Notes: generated by a model from the sequence alone, not told the origin. A stretch of DNA of 64,000 nucleotides from Vagococcus hydrophili (GCF_011304195.1 NZ_CP049887.1:1364001-1428000), one strand, 5' to 3'; numbered from the stretch's first letter, positions 26,729-35,640 are shown. Program-made: numbers and translations.

Positions 26729-27479
26729 AAAAAGCTATCTTCTAACTATCAGTGTATTTGTCGTACTATATCTTTTAACTAAAAATGTGCCAGATAATTT
26801 TTTTAGGGATTATGTTGTTAATCAAAAAGATCAAATAAACAGCTGGGATATACTGCATCTCTTTTTAGGCTATCCAATGTCTTTTGAAATTGGCAGTAAG
26901 AAAACCTATTTCAATATGTACGATCCAATTTTATTATTTACACCTTTAGTTTTTCAATTAACAGGCGTTTTTCTGTCAGTTTATTTCATAAAAATTCCGT
27001 TATCATTTCATTCATTGATAAAAAATAAGGCAATCAGTAAGAAACAATACTATCTTTTTTTTCTAAAAAAATCGATAAAGTTAATCTTAGCATATGCAAT
27101 CTTTTTGTTTTTTTTGATGAAATTTAATGTCGCGGTATCTCAAATTATTACTCCAATCAGTAGCTTTAATAGTTCAGAAGGCGATTTTTCTTTTATCTTG
27201 ATGTTGTATTGTGTGATGTATTTTTTTTTGTGTTTCACATGTACTTTGATTATCTTTTTAGGTTACTTAAATAATAAAGCTATTTTGTCTGTTGCAGGTG
27301 TTAGTGTCGGGATAACGCTATTAAATATTTTAGACAAGACAGTGAGTAGCATCAACTTTATTTTGTTTGATCCAACACACTATTTTCTAGATAGTTTGTT
27401 GTTTTGGGGATTTAGCTTACTTTTAATTTTAGGAATCTTAATGAAAAAAAATTGGGTACAGGAGGTGTACAATGATTAA
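26712..27479 (+). CDS. Membrane protein, probable ABC transporter permease B of the cassette
   Basis: This protein of about 255 residues has six predicted hydrophobic segments and a long extracellular loop after the first. It overlaps permease A by 17 bases and the ATPase start by 8, so the three are translationally coupled. A GTG at 26706 or ATG at 26712 or 26715 could start it, since no strong RBS separates them. No family signature was recognised. Paired with the neighbouring ATPase it would form an exporter or immunity pump. Confidence 0.7.
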   Translation: MMNTSKKSYLLTISVFVVLYLLTKNVPDNFFRDYVVNQKDQINSWDILHLFLGYPMSFEIGSKKTYFNMYDPILLFTPLVFQLTGVFLSVYFIKIPLSFHSLIKNKAISKKQYYLFFLKKSIKLILAYAIFLFFLMKFNVAVSQIITPISSFNSSEGDFSFILMLYCVMYFFLCFTCTLIIFLGYLNNKAILSVAGVSVGITLLNILDKTVSSINFILFDPTHYFLDSLLFWGFSLLLILGILMKKNWVQEVYND

Positions 27480-28098
27480 ATTAGAGAAAGTAAATATTAG
27501 TATAAAAAATGAACCTATATTAAAAGATGTTAACTTAAATTTAGAGAATGGTAGATGTTATGGATTTGTTGGAAGAAATGGTTCAGGAAAATCGGTGTTA
27601 TTTAAAGCGATTAGTGGTTTGTTAAAAATTGAATCGGGAATGATTTCTATAGATGGTGTTGAAATAAATCCTAAAAATCCATTGAAGGATGTTGGTGTCA
27701 TTATTGAATCACCTATGTTTATTGCTAGTTTATCAGGATTTGATAATTTAAAATGCTTGGCAGGAATAACTAAAAAAATTTCAGATGAAGAGATTAACAG
27801 TTGTTTAGAGAAAGTTGGATTAGAGGAGGCAAATAAGAAAAAATTTAAGAATTACAGTTTGGGAATGAAACAACGCTTAAGAATTGCCCAAGCTATTATG
27901 GAAGATCCGACTATTTATATTTTAGATGAACCATTTAACGGATTGGATGAAAAAGGAGTTCAAGATGTTCATGAGATTATTTTAGATCTAAAAGCAAGGA
28001 AGAAAATGATTTTATTAACTAGTCACGATGACCGAGATATTGAAAAATTAAATGATTATATTTTTAAAATAGAAAATAGGAGTGTTGTTAATGTATAA
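27472..28098 (+). CDS. ABC transporter ATP-binding protein of the cassette
   Basis: The 208-residue ATPase has Walker A GRNGSGKS near residue 34, the signature YSLGMKQRLRIAQAI near 127, Walker B TIYILDEPFNGLDE near 147, and the switch region LLTSHDDRDIEKL near 180. The LGMKQR signature is typical of the drug/bacteriocin immunity subgroup (BcrA/LanF-like) that works with separate permeases. The start ATG has the strong RBS GGAGGTG. It overlaps the upstream permease and the downstream lipoprotein genes. Confidence 0.9.
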   Translation: MIKLEKVNISIKNEPILKDVNLNLENGRCYGFVGRNGSGKSVLFKAISGLLKIESGMISIDGVEINPKNPLKDVGVIIESPMFIASLSGFDNLKCLAGITKKISDEEINSCLEKVGLEEANKKKFKNYSLGMKQRLRIAQAIMEDPTIYILDEPFNGLDEKGVQDVHEIILDLKARKKMILLTSHDDRDIEKLNDYIFKIENRSVVNV

Positions 28099-28696
28099 GA
28101 AAGCAATGGTGTTACTTTTACCTTTGTTACTGTTAACAAGTTGTGGAGTAAAAGAAAAAATAAGACAAGCTAGTGAAACAGTTAAAAAAGAAGATTCTAG
28201 TAATTTAAAGGAAAATCGAGTGAGTCAAGATATTATAGATGAAGAAACAGAAGGATTAAAACACCCGGAAAAACTAAGTGTTAATGTGGATGAATATATT
28301 AGTTTACAAAAAAAATTAGAGAAACTAGAAATAAAAAAAGAATTAATAAAGAATACTGACATAGATAATTATGAAGAGTATCAATTAACTTACGGGGAAG
28401 GAATGGTGGTCGAAAGAATTACAACTATTGAAAATGAAAAATTACCAATAGCCTATGATATTGAGGTTAAGAATAAAAACAAAAAATTTAATCAAGATAT
28501 AACCAATAGCGACTTTGCTTTTGCTACGATGAGTAATATGTTAATGGACGCTAAAATCACGGATAAACCACTCGAATTAATTACTAAAATAGATAAGAAA
28601 AAAGAGAATTTTTCAATTGAGCTTGGGAATGGAGTAACACTTTTATATTCAGAACAAAAAGATATAGATGGTTTTTTATTGAATCTTAATTTTTAG
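28091..28696 (+). CDS. Lipoprotein of the cassette, unknown function
   Basis: The 201-residue protein starts MYKKAMVLLLPLLLLTSCG, with a clear lipobox LTSC, so it should be anchored to the outer membrane face. The remainder is charged and probably helical near residues 60-90, then a beta-rich C-terminal part. The start at 28091 overlaps the ATPase stop by eight bases and has TAGGAG upstream. Lipoproteins at the end of bacteriocin ABC operons often act in immunity; that is inferred from context only. Confidence 0.75.
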   Translation: MYKKAMVLLLPLLLLTSCGVKEKIRQASETVKKEDSSNLKENRVSQDIIDEETEGLKHPEKLSVNVDEYISLQKKLEKLEIKKELIKNTDIDNYEEYQLTYGEGMVVERITTIENEKLPIAYDIEVKNKNKKFNQDITNSDFAFATMSNMLMDAKITDKPLELITKIDKKKENFSIELGNGVTLLYSEQKDIDGFLLNLNF

Positions 28697-28697
28697 T

Positions 28698-28814
28698 TTG
28701 GATTCAAAAGGCAACTCCTGCGGCAGCTTCAAAAATAAAAATTAATCGAAAAAAGCGCCGATTATTTTTTATTTCTTCCAGTTACTCGGAGCAAAGCGAT
28801 TTTTTATTCACTCT
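28698..28814. repeat. Intergenic palindromic repeat, copy 4 (full)
   Basis: This copy starts GGATTCAAAAGGCAACTCC and ends GGAGCAAAGCGATTTTTTATTC. Its inner stem is AAATAAAAATTAATCG / CGATTATTTTTTATTT, with a changed closing pair region compared with the other copies but with base pairing kept. It lies immediately after the lipoprotein stop and before the promoter of the response regulator. Confidence 0.85.
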
Positions 28815-28821
28815 GTATTTC

Positions 28822-28839
28822 TTCATAATTTTTTAAGAA
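28822..28839 (+). promoter_or_regulatory. 18-bp motif shared with the secreted-protein promoter (site 2)
   Basis: TTCATAATTTTTTAAGAA is repeated exactly from 25271-25288. A second TTAAGAA half-site begins 23 bp after the first (28833 and 28856). The response-regulator gene starts about 70 bp downstream, consistent with autoregulation. Confidence 0.5.
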
Positions 28840-28906
28840 TTTTACTAGGAGAGTATTAAGAACTATAATCTATAGTAAGAGTGTAATTAAAGTGTGGGGT
28901 GAAGAG

Positions 28907-29611
28907 ATGAATCAAAATGAAACGGTTATTTTAGTGGTTGATGATGATAAGGAAATTCGAGAAGGTATTAGAATTTATTTAGAACAAGAAGGCTATCAAG
29001 TGTTAGAAGCAACTGATGGGCAACATGCTTTAGATGTTCTGGGTAAGAATGTGATTCACTTAATTATTTTAGATATTATGATGCCGAATTTAGATGGAAT
29101 TATGACAACGTATAAAATCAGACAAGATAACAACGTGCCAATTTTAATGTTAAGTGCAAAAAATGAGGATTTAGATAAAATTAAGGGTCTTCAAGTGGGA
29201 GCAGATGATTATTTAACGAAACCATTTAGTCCAATGGAACTTTTAGCACGGGTGAAATCTATGTTAAGACGCTACTTTACTTTAGGTGAATTTGAAAAAG
29301 AGCTTACTGGAGATGAGATTGTCTTAAGTGATCTGAGATTAGATTTAAGCACGAAAATGATTTACGTTAATGAGCGTGAAATTCGTTTAACTAAAACCGA
29401 GTTTGAAATTGTTAAACTGTTAATGTCTCATCCAGGACGCGTTTTTTCAACGGATAATATTTATGAATCTGTGTGGAATGAACCAAGCTTTAATTCTGAT
29501 AATACGGTATCCGTTCATATTAGGAAGATTCGTGAAAAGATTGAATCAGATTCGAAAAAACCAAAATATTTAAAGGTGGTGTGGGGCATTGGCTACAAAA
29601 TGGAAAAATAG
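28907..29611 (+). CDS. OmpR-family response regulator
   Basis: The 234-residue regulator has a receiver domain at residues 5-118, with the phospho-acceptor Asp in HLIILDIMMPNLDG and the conserved Lys in DDYLTKPFSPMELLARV. Its winged-helix DNA-binding domain covers residues 135-232 (RLTKTEFEIVKLLMSHPGRVFS, SVHIRKIREKIE, VVWGIGYKME). Its partner kinase gene overlaps its 3' end. The ATG at 28907 follows GGGGTGAAG; an upstream in-frame GTG overlaps that RBS. By position it should control the 25.3-28.7 kb cassette and itself. Confidence 0.93.
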   Translation: MNQNETVILVVDDDKEIREGIRIYLEQEGYQVLEATDGQHALDVLGKNVIHLIILDIMMPNLDGIMTTYKIRQDNNVPILMLSAKNEDLDKIKGLQVGADDYLTKPFSPMELLARVKSMLRRYFTLGEFEKELTGDEIVLSDLRLDLSTKMIYVNEREIRLTKTEFEIVKLLMSHPGRVFSTDNIYESVWNEPSFNSDNTVSVHIRKIREKIESDSKKPKYLKVVWGIGYKMEK

Positions 29612-31753
29612 TTTACTGCTGATAGCTTCGGTTATTCTCTGTTTAGGTGGATGGTTATTGACAACAGTTTCTTATAATCGTCAGATGTTTACAGAAGGTG
29701 ACAGAAATTATGATGAATATGTAATGAGAGATGCCATTTACACCGAATATTTTCTGAAAAATGATTTGGCAACTGATAAAGAAGATATTACGAAAGAACA
29801 AATAGAGATGTATCGAACAAGATATGGGGAATGGGAACCCAGCTAACAGATATTCAAAATCAATATCAAACTAAAATTGATGAAGCAAAAGCAAGTAAGG
29901 ACAATAAAAGAGTAGAGGAATTAAAAAAAGAAAAAGATAAAAAAATTCAGGCAATTATCGAAAACTTTACCGATGATAATGTTGTCAAAGATAAAATAAT
30001 TAAAGAAGAAAAGGATTATGTGGAAAAAAACAAGAAAAAAATAGCTGAACGGATTAAGTTTCAGGTGGAAGATGTTAATAAGAATTATCGCTATTTTTAT
30101 AAAGATGAGACAGGGGATGTTGTTTTAACGAATGTCTTAGGTCTAAATAAATATTCTACTAAGCAAGAAATATTAGATGGCTTATCTGAAGACAAAGGCA
30201 ATAAAGTAATGGTAGATAAAGCCCGTGGTTCTATTCAGTCGTTTGGAGATGCAGATTCTAATTCACTAGGATTATTTTTAAATGAAGGCCGAGATTTTGA
30301 AGGCTATAGTGTGATAAAAAAAGACTCTGTTTATGATAAAAGAATTCAACAAGGAATACGTGATAAAGAACGCTTTAGTAAACTGATTTGGGTAGGTTTT
30401 CTCTTAATGATTATAGGTGTGATAACCTTATTCTTTTACCTCCAATCAGATATTATCTCAGGTAGTTTATTTGCTAAAGGTCAAAGAATTCCCATTGATT
30501 TGAAATTATTGATCTTTTTAGTAAGTGGGTTCTTTTCAGCAATGATTACAGAGGCAATTCATCCTTATAATTATGGGGGATTAGAAAATTTACAGATGTA
30601 CGCTGTTCCAATAGTACTTAGTATCGGTTTAATGACATTGAGCTTTATGAGTTTAAAATTAATATGGTGGCAATTATTACCTAAGCATAAAACGCAAACA
30701 GGAAAAGAGTTAGTCAAAAGTAGCTTGATTTATCAAGTCTTAAACACTGTTGGCAATATTTTTGTGAAAAGTCCAATGGCGATTAAATTACTCTTAGTTT
30801 TATGTTTATTGGGAGTAAATGCTTTTGTTGTTTTGTTAATAATGACAAGTTTTAATTATCTTAATCCTATTTACTTAATATTAAATTTACTATTTTTAGC
30901 AACAGAAGCCTGGTTTTTATGGAAATATTCAAAAGTACTGATGAAACTAATAAAAAAACCAGCCGAAATTTTATTGAGCCAAGAACAAAAAGTAAATGCT
31001 GAATTAAGTCTAGCGGAGTTATCCCATCAATTAGAACAAATAGATGAGATGATTCAATCATCTAAAAAAGACAGTCGTCAAAGTGAACAACTGAAAACGG
31101 AACTGTTAACGAATGTGAGTCATGACTTAAGAACGCCATTAACCTCAATTATTACGTACGGCGAGCTTCTTAATCAACCGAAAACAACGACTGAAGATCA
31201 AAAGAAATACGTTGAGATTATTAATCAAAAAGCCAAACGAATGAAACATTTAATTGATGATTTGTTTGAGGTGACGAAGATGAATAACGGCGAGATTATT
31301 TTGGAAAAGTCTGAGGTCAATTTAAGCCAGTTATTACAACAATCTGTTTCTGAATACAGTGAAGAACTCAAAGAACATGATTTGAAAATGGTTTTTAATA
31401 AGCCAGAAAAAGATCTTTACGCAACTATTGATGGGGAAAGAATGTGGCGCGTTTTTGATAATTTACTTGTCAATGTGCTTAAATATGCGATGCCAAATAC
31501 ACGGGTTTATTTAAAAATTGAGGAACAACATAAGCAAGCTCGTATTGAGTTAAAGAATATTTCAGAGTATGAATTAAATGAAAATGCGAAAGATTTAGTT
31601 GAGAAATTTAAACGTGGTGACAGCTCTCGTCACACAGAAGGTTCTGGATTGGGACTTGCGATTGTCAATTCGATTGTGGTTTTACATAATGGACAAATGG
31701 CGATTGATGTGGATGGGGATATGTTTAAGATTGTTATACGATTACCACTATAA
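29589..31753 (+). pseudogene. Sensor histidine kinase of the cassette, interrupted by a frameshift
   Basis: Two overlapping frames encode one kinase. The first (29589-29846, TTG start inside the regulator gene) has the N-terminal membrane helix LLLIASVILCLGGWLLTTV and the start of the extracellular domain. The second (29831-31753) has a coiled extracellular region, further helices at about residues 185-390, HisKA with VSHDLRTPLTSIITYGELL, and the ATPase part with DNLLVNVLKYA and GSGLGLAIVNSIVVLHNG. One extra base near TATGGGGAATGGG (about 29821-29833) joins them into about 721 residues. The catalytic half is complete, so a kinase without its first helix could still be made. The cause may be a real mutation or under-calling of the G or A run. 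Confidence 0.85.
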
Positions 31754-31765
31754 AGATTATTTTAG

Positions 31766-31796
31766 AGATTACGGTTGATGCCGTAGTCTTTTTTTC
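31766..31796 (+). terminator. Terminator after the histidine kinase
   Basis: GATTACGG pairs with CCGTAGTC around TTGATG, followed by seven T. Confidence 0.8.
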
Positions 31797-31799
31797 GTT

Positions 31800-31840
31800 T
31801 TATCCAACTACTTGAGATTAACTGCCTTTTTCATCACGTT
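31800..31840. repeat. Solitary right arm of the intergenic palindromic repeat
   Basis: ATCCAACTACTTGAGATTAACTG then CCTTTTTCATCAC matches the right half of the repeat with several changes. As at 9116, it follows a gene's own terminator and precedes a full copy, joined by the same GTAGTCCGGATTC linker. Confidence 0.6.
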
Positions 31841-31847
31841 GTGTAGT

Positions 31848-31965
31848 CCGGATTCAAAAGGCAACTCCCGCGACAACTTCAGGAACGAAAATTAATTCAA
31901 AGAGCGCGAATTATTTTTCGTTCCTTCCAGTTGCTTGGAGTAAAGCGCCTTTTTCATCACTCTGA
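31848..31965. repeat. Intergenic palindromic repeat, copy 5 (full)
   Basis: The inner stem is GGAACGAAAATTAATTC / GAATTATTTTTCGTTCC. Compared with copy 2, the stem base has changed from AACTT/AAGTT to GAACG/CGTTC on both arms. The middle arm CAACT also pairs with AGTTG, where other copies have GTAACT with AGTTAC. These paired changes support a conserved hairpin. Confidence 0.85.
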
Positions 31966-32060
31966 TTACCCACTTATCTTTAAAAAAGTACCGATTATCA
32001 TTTTTTTATGACAAATATCCCTGAAAAGTCTAAAATAAAGATAAGTTAGGAGTTGAGGGG

Positions 32061-32501
32061 ATGAAGGTGACTTTTAAGATTGATTCAAGTTACGATGAAG
32101 CGTTGGTCGAAATTTATGCCAGTCAGATGACTGAGCAGATTCAAGCGATTATTGATATTTGTTCTGAGGGTAATAAACAAGTATCTGCTTTATTTGGCTA
32201 TATTGGTGAGCGGATTGTTCCCATTCAAGAGGAGAAGATTATTCGCTTTTATTCACAGGAAAAGAAAACCTATTGTGAGTTGGAAGATGAGACGGTCATT
32301 ATTAAAGAGGTTCTTTATAAATTAGAAGAGAGATACAGTCAGTTAATCAGAATATCGAACAGTGAAATGATTAATCCAGATTATATAAAAAATCTAGAGT
32401 TGTCCTTAACAGGAACGATTAAAGTTAATTTTAAAAATGGTACTTGTAGTCACACGTCTAGAAGGTACATGAAAGAATTCAAAAGGAGGTTAGGGCTATG
32501 A
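32061..32501 (+). CDS. LytTR-domain transcriptional regulator
   Basis: The 146-residue single-domain LytTR DNA-binding protein has no receiver domain. Typical segments are IVPIQEEKIIRFYSQEKKTYCE, YKLEERYSQLIRISNSEMINPDYI and the closing RRYMKEFKRRLG. It overlaps the DUF3021 gene by four bases. LytTR/membrane-protein pairs form LytTR regulatory systems in which the membrane partner holds the regulator inactive; the downstream ABC exporter is the probable target. The RBS is AGGAGTTGAGGGG. Confidence 0.9.
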   Translation: MKVTFKIDSSYDEALVEIYASQMTEQIQAIIDICSEGNKQVSALFGYIGERIVPIQEEKIIRFYSQEKKTYCELEDETVIIKEVLYKLEERYSQLIRISNSEMINPDYIKNLELSLTGTIKVNFKNGTCSHTSRRYMKEFKRRLGL

Positions 32502-32950
32502 GAAAGGTCATTCATCATTTATCATTTGGTGTTTTTTCAGGAACGTTTATCGGGCTGATGATTTCTTTTGTGATTTCATGGCGAGTTGGGTTAGGAAAGT
32601 ATTACCCAGGAACGCCAACCTTTATGGCACAATTTGATACAGAATTAGAAGCTTTGGGATGGAGTATTATTCTTTGGAGTGTGATTGGGATGATGTTTTC
32701 TCTCGCCAGTTTAATTTACGAAAAGGATAACTGGTCAATTTTGAAACAAATGAGTATTCATTTTATCAGTACATATATCGGGCTACTTTCATTAAATTTA
32801 ATGCTTAATTGGTTTTCATATACCTTAAGAGATTGGCTAGAATTTACGATTATTTTTATTATTATTTATGCAACGATTGCCTTTATTTCTATGATGCGAG
32901 TGAAGTTAAGCTTAGATAAAATCAATGAAAAGTTAAATAAAAAGGAGTGA
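32498..32950 (+). CDS. DUF3021-family membrane protein
   Basis: This 150-residue protein has four membrane helices (FGVFSGTFIGLMISFVISW near residue 10, WSIILWSVIGMMFSLASLI near 55, and two more near 83 and 112). This is the usual DUF3021 layout next to LytTR genes. It is the likely inhibitory membrane partner of the upstream regulator. It overlaps LytTR by four bases and precedes the ABC ATPase. Confidence 0.88.
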   Translation: MRKVIHHLSFGVFSGTFIGLMISFVISWRVGLGKYYPGTPTFMAQFDTELEALGWSIILWSVIGMMFSLASLIYEKDNWSILKQMSIHFISTYIGLLSLNLMLNWFSYTLRDWLEFTIIFIIIYATIAFISMMRVKLSLDKINEKLNKKE

Positions 32951-32955
32951 GTCAA

Positions 32956-33852
32956 ATGACACAAGTGATAACGTTAAACAATGTAACTAAAAAATTTAAA
33001 GAAAAAGAAGTCTTAAAAAATATTTCCTTAGAAATAAATCAAGGGGAGTGTGTGGCGCTTTTAGGTAAAAATGGTGCGGGGAAAAGTACGTTAATTAGTC
33101 TGATTTTGGGATTGTTTTATCCAAATGAAGGAGAAATTGAATTATACGATAAAAAAGAAGAAGTTGGATTTCTATCTCAAAAAACGCGTTTTCCTGATGA
33201 TGTGACGATTCAAGAGATGCTGGGTTTTGTGGCTAGTTTTTCTAGTAATGCGTTAAATAAAGAGGAAATTGATCACATTCTAAAATTTGAAGAAAGTAAA
33301 TACAAACAACTAATTCATACTTGTTCAGGTGGTGAACAGCGTTTGTTTGATATGTGTTTAGCAATTATCAACCGACCTAAATTTTTGATTGTGGACGAGC
33401 CAACAGCGGGAATGGATACGTCAACACGTAATCATTTTTGGCAGGTAATGGAGGAATTGAAAGAGCGGGGAACTACGATTTTATTTACCACTCATTATGT
33501 GGAAGAAGTCGATTATTGTGCGGATCGAGTTGTTTTGTTAGATGATGGTGTCATTAGGGCGGACAATACGCCCTATCATTTGCGAACATTGAACAAACGA
33601 AAAAGAGTAGCGATTGAAAAAGAAACGTATACTCTTTTTGAAAAAGAACTAAACGAAGTAGCGGACAGTTTTAAAATCACTGTTTCAGAGAAATCAGATA
33701 TTATCATCTGGGAATTTAAGAATAATCTTTCAAATGAAGTCATTCAAAGTCTGTTACGAATAGGTCTGTCTTTTGAAAATATCGAAGTAACCAATACATC
33801 CTTACTTAATACTATTTTTGCCAATGAATTATCAGAAGAGGAGGAAATCTAA
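32956..33852 (+). CDS. ABC transporter ATP-binding protein
   Basis: The 298-residue ATPase has Walker A GKNGAGKSTL near residue 37, a Q-loop VGFLSQ, the signature CSGGEQRLFDMCLAI near 126, Walker B PKFLIVDEPTAGMD and switch FTTHYVEEVDYCADR. The C-terminal 80 residues lack recognised motifs. It pairs with the ABC-2 permease that starts directly after its stop codon. The start at 32956 has AAAGGAG upstream; the in-frame GTG at 32947 lies within that RBS. It is probably an efflux pump under LytTR control. Confidence 0.92.
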   Translation: MTQVITLNNVTKKFKEKEVLKNISLEINQGECVALLGKNGAGKSTLISLILGLFYPNEGEIELYDKKEEVGFLSQKTRFPDDVTIQEMLGFVASFSSNALNKEEIDHILKFEESKYKQLIHTCSGGEQRLFDMCLAIINRPKFLIVDEPTAGMDTSTRNHFWQVMEELKERGTTILFTTHYVEEVDYCADRVVLLDDGVIRADNTPYHLRTLNKRKRVAIEKETYTLFEKELNEVADSFKITVSEKSDIIIWEFKNNLSNEVIQSLLRIGLSFENIEVTNTSLLNTIFANELSEEEEI

Positions 33853-34590
33853 ATGAACGCTTTAATGAAAATCGAAGCCAAACGAATGATGCGGGATAAG
33901 ACGACGTTTATTATGAGTATTGGTATGCCAATCTTTATGTATTTTGTTTTTACCTCTTTAATTCAAGTACCTGAAGAATATCAGAGTACTTTTTATAGAG
34001 AGTATTTAATTTCTATGACAGCCTTTAGTTTATGTAGCTTTTCTTTATTCACTTTTCCTTTTGATATTATTCAAGATCGAAAAAATGGGTGGAGTATGCG
34101 GTTGAAACACGTTAATTTAAGTACTTTTGAAATTTATTTTGTCAAAATGATTAAGATGATTGTGATGTATATTGTGGCAATTGCGTCTGTCTTTTTAGTG
34201 GGTGGTTATTTTAAAGGTGTTGAGATGACAGCTAAACAGTGGGGTGTTTCAGGGTTGGTATTATTGTTAGGTGGCATTCTTTTCTTAGGAATCGGCGTCA
34301 TCATGAGTTTATTTAAAGAAATCAAAACAGCCTCTGTTTTTTCAAATATTCTTTATTTAGGAATGGCAGCTTTAGGTGGTTTGTGGATGCCAACGAGTCA
34401 ATTTCCAGAGTGGATTCAACCGTACTCAAAAGCGATGCCAACGTATCAATTTAGAGAACTCGCTGTGGGGTATATTAATGATGGAAAAGTACCAGTGAAT
34501 TCAATTTTGATTTTAATTGGTTATAGTGTTGGCTTTATTTTACTAGCTGTGGTGATTAATAAGAAGATGAAGAAGGATGTGAGGGAGTAA
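33853..34590 (+). CDS. ABC-2 type transporter permease
   Basis: This 245-residue permease has six membrane helices. It opens MNALMKIEAKRMMRDKTTFIMS, the usual amphipathic lead-in of ABC-2 exporters, and has GGLWMPTSQFPEWIQPYSKAMPTYQF near residue 175, the conserved loop before the last helix. It abuts the ATPase stop and is the last gene of the LytTR/DUF3021/ABC operon. The substrate is unknown. Confidence 0.9.
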   Translation: MNALMKIEAKRMMRDKTTFIMSIGMPIFMYFVFTSLIQVPEEYQSTFYREYLISMTAFSLCSFSLFTFPFDIIQDRKNGWSMRLKHVNLSTFEIYFVKMIKMIVMYIVAIASVFLVGGYFKGVEMTAKQWGVSGLVLLLGGILFLGIGVIMSLFKEIKTASVFSNILYLGMAALGGLWMPTSQFPEWIQPYSKAMPTYQFRELAVGYINDGKVPVNSILILIGYSVGFILLAVVINKKMKKDVRE

Positions 34591-34656
34591 GAGATTACTT
34601 CCTTTTCTTTTTGGGTTATACTTTAGCTATAAAAGCGTAAGGGAGACTCACTCAAA

Positions 34657-35555
34657 ATGAAAATCGGGATTATCGGTTTAGGCAATATTTTTCAAAAAGC
34701 CTATCTACCAACTTTATCAGAAAATAGACAGTTACATACGTATTATTTTGCAAGTAAAAATGAAGAAACAAAAAATAGGTTGAAAAATAATTATGGTTTT
34801 ACCAATTTTGTAGAGACTCTAGATGATTTACTAGATTTGGGAATTGAAGCGTGCATGATCCACTCAGCAACCGTTGCTCATTACGAAGTAGCGAAGAAAT
34901 GTTTAAATTCAGGCATTCATGTTTTGATGGATAAACCTCTTAGTGAAGAGTATGAAGAAACAAAAGAGTTAATTGAGCTCGCAGAAGAAAAGAACGTCAC
35001 ATTAATGACCGGATTCAATCGCCGTTTTGCGCCAAATGTAGATGTTTTAAAAGGACTCTCAAACAAACGGGTGATCTACTTAGAAAAAAATCGAGTATTT
35101 TCTGAATACGACTCTAAATTTGCTGTGTACGATCTGTTTTTACATCTCGTTGATACAGCCGTTTATTTGCTAGATAGTTCAAATATAAAGATTATTTCTT
35201 CGCATATTGAAGAAACAGATACACTAGACTACGTTACATTAACACTCCAAGCAAACCAAACCAAACCACAGCGATTGTGACAATGGATATGAAGAGTGGC
35301 GCTAACACTGAATTGTATCGTGTAACAAGTGATGAGGGGATTGTGACAGTATCTAATTTAGCTAAAACAACTCATCAAAAAGGGACTGAGATAACTGAAA
35401 AATTAGTCTCTGATTGGGAGAAAACATTAGTTACAAGAGGATTCGAACCAATGTTGAAAGTTTTCTTAGAAAGAATGGCTGGAGAAGGTAGGAGTGATTT
35501 GCGTCAAAAGAATGTGTTGCGTAGTCATGAGGTTTGCTTTGAAATATTAAATTAA
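34657..35555 (+). pseudogene. Gfo/Idh/MocA-family oxidoreductase, interrupted at a 5-bp repeat
   Basis: The first frame (34657-35280) holds the NAD(P)-binding fold (MKIGIIGLGNIFQKAYLPTL, HVLMDKPLSE, GFNRRFAP). It breaks off after CAAGCAAACCAAACCAAACC, a triple CAAAC repeat. The second frame carries the rest (AIVTMDMKSGANTELYRVTS to the stop at 35555). Removing one CAAAC unit, or adding one base, gives LTLQANQTTAIVTMDMKSG and a protein of about 298 residues. So slippage of the repeat, or a one-base deletion, has broken the gene. The family oxidises sugars or similar alcohols; the substrate is unknown. The break may be reversible. Confidence 0.85.
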
Positions 35556-35567
35556 TTAAGAAATGTT

Positions 35568-35603
35568 TAAGATTGAAGGATTTTTCTTCAATCTTTTTGT
35601 TTT
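35568..35603 (+). terminator. Terminator after the oxidoreductase
   Basis: AAGATTGAAG pairs with CTTCAATCTT around GATTTTT, followed by TTTGTTTT. Confidence 0.85.
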
Positions 35604-35605
35604 GA

Positions 35606-35640
35606 TTGTTTTTGTAATCTTTTTGTAATATAATCGTAAT
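35606..35640 (+). promoter_or_regulatory. Promoter with WalR-like direct repeats
   Basis: TGTAAT (35613), TGTAAT (35624) and CGTAAT (35635) repeat with an exact 11-bp period. This fits the WalR/VicR consensus TGTWAH-N5-TGTWAH, with a third half-site. A TATAAT (35629-35634) with TTGTTT 17 bp upstream overlaps the repeats. The surface-protein gene follows 40 bp on. This suggests control by the essential cell-wall regulator WalR. Confidence 0.6.

Noticed and set aside
35277-35555. Separate 92-codon gene
   Set aside because: It is the C-terminal part of the Gfo/Idh protein displaced by a frameshift.
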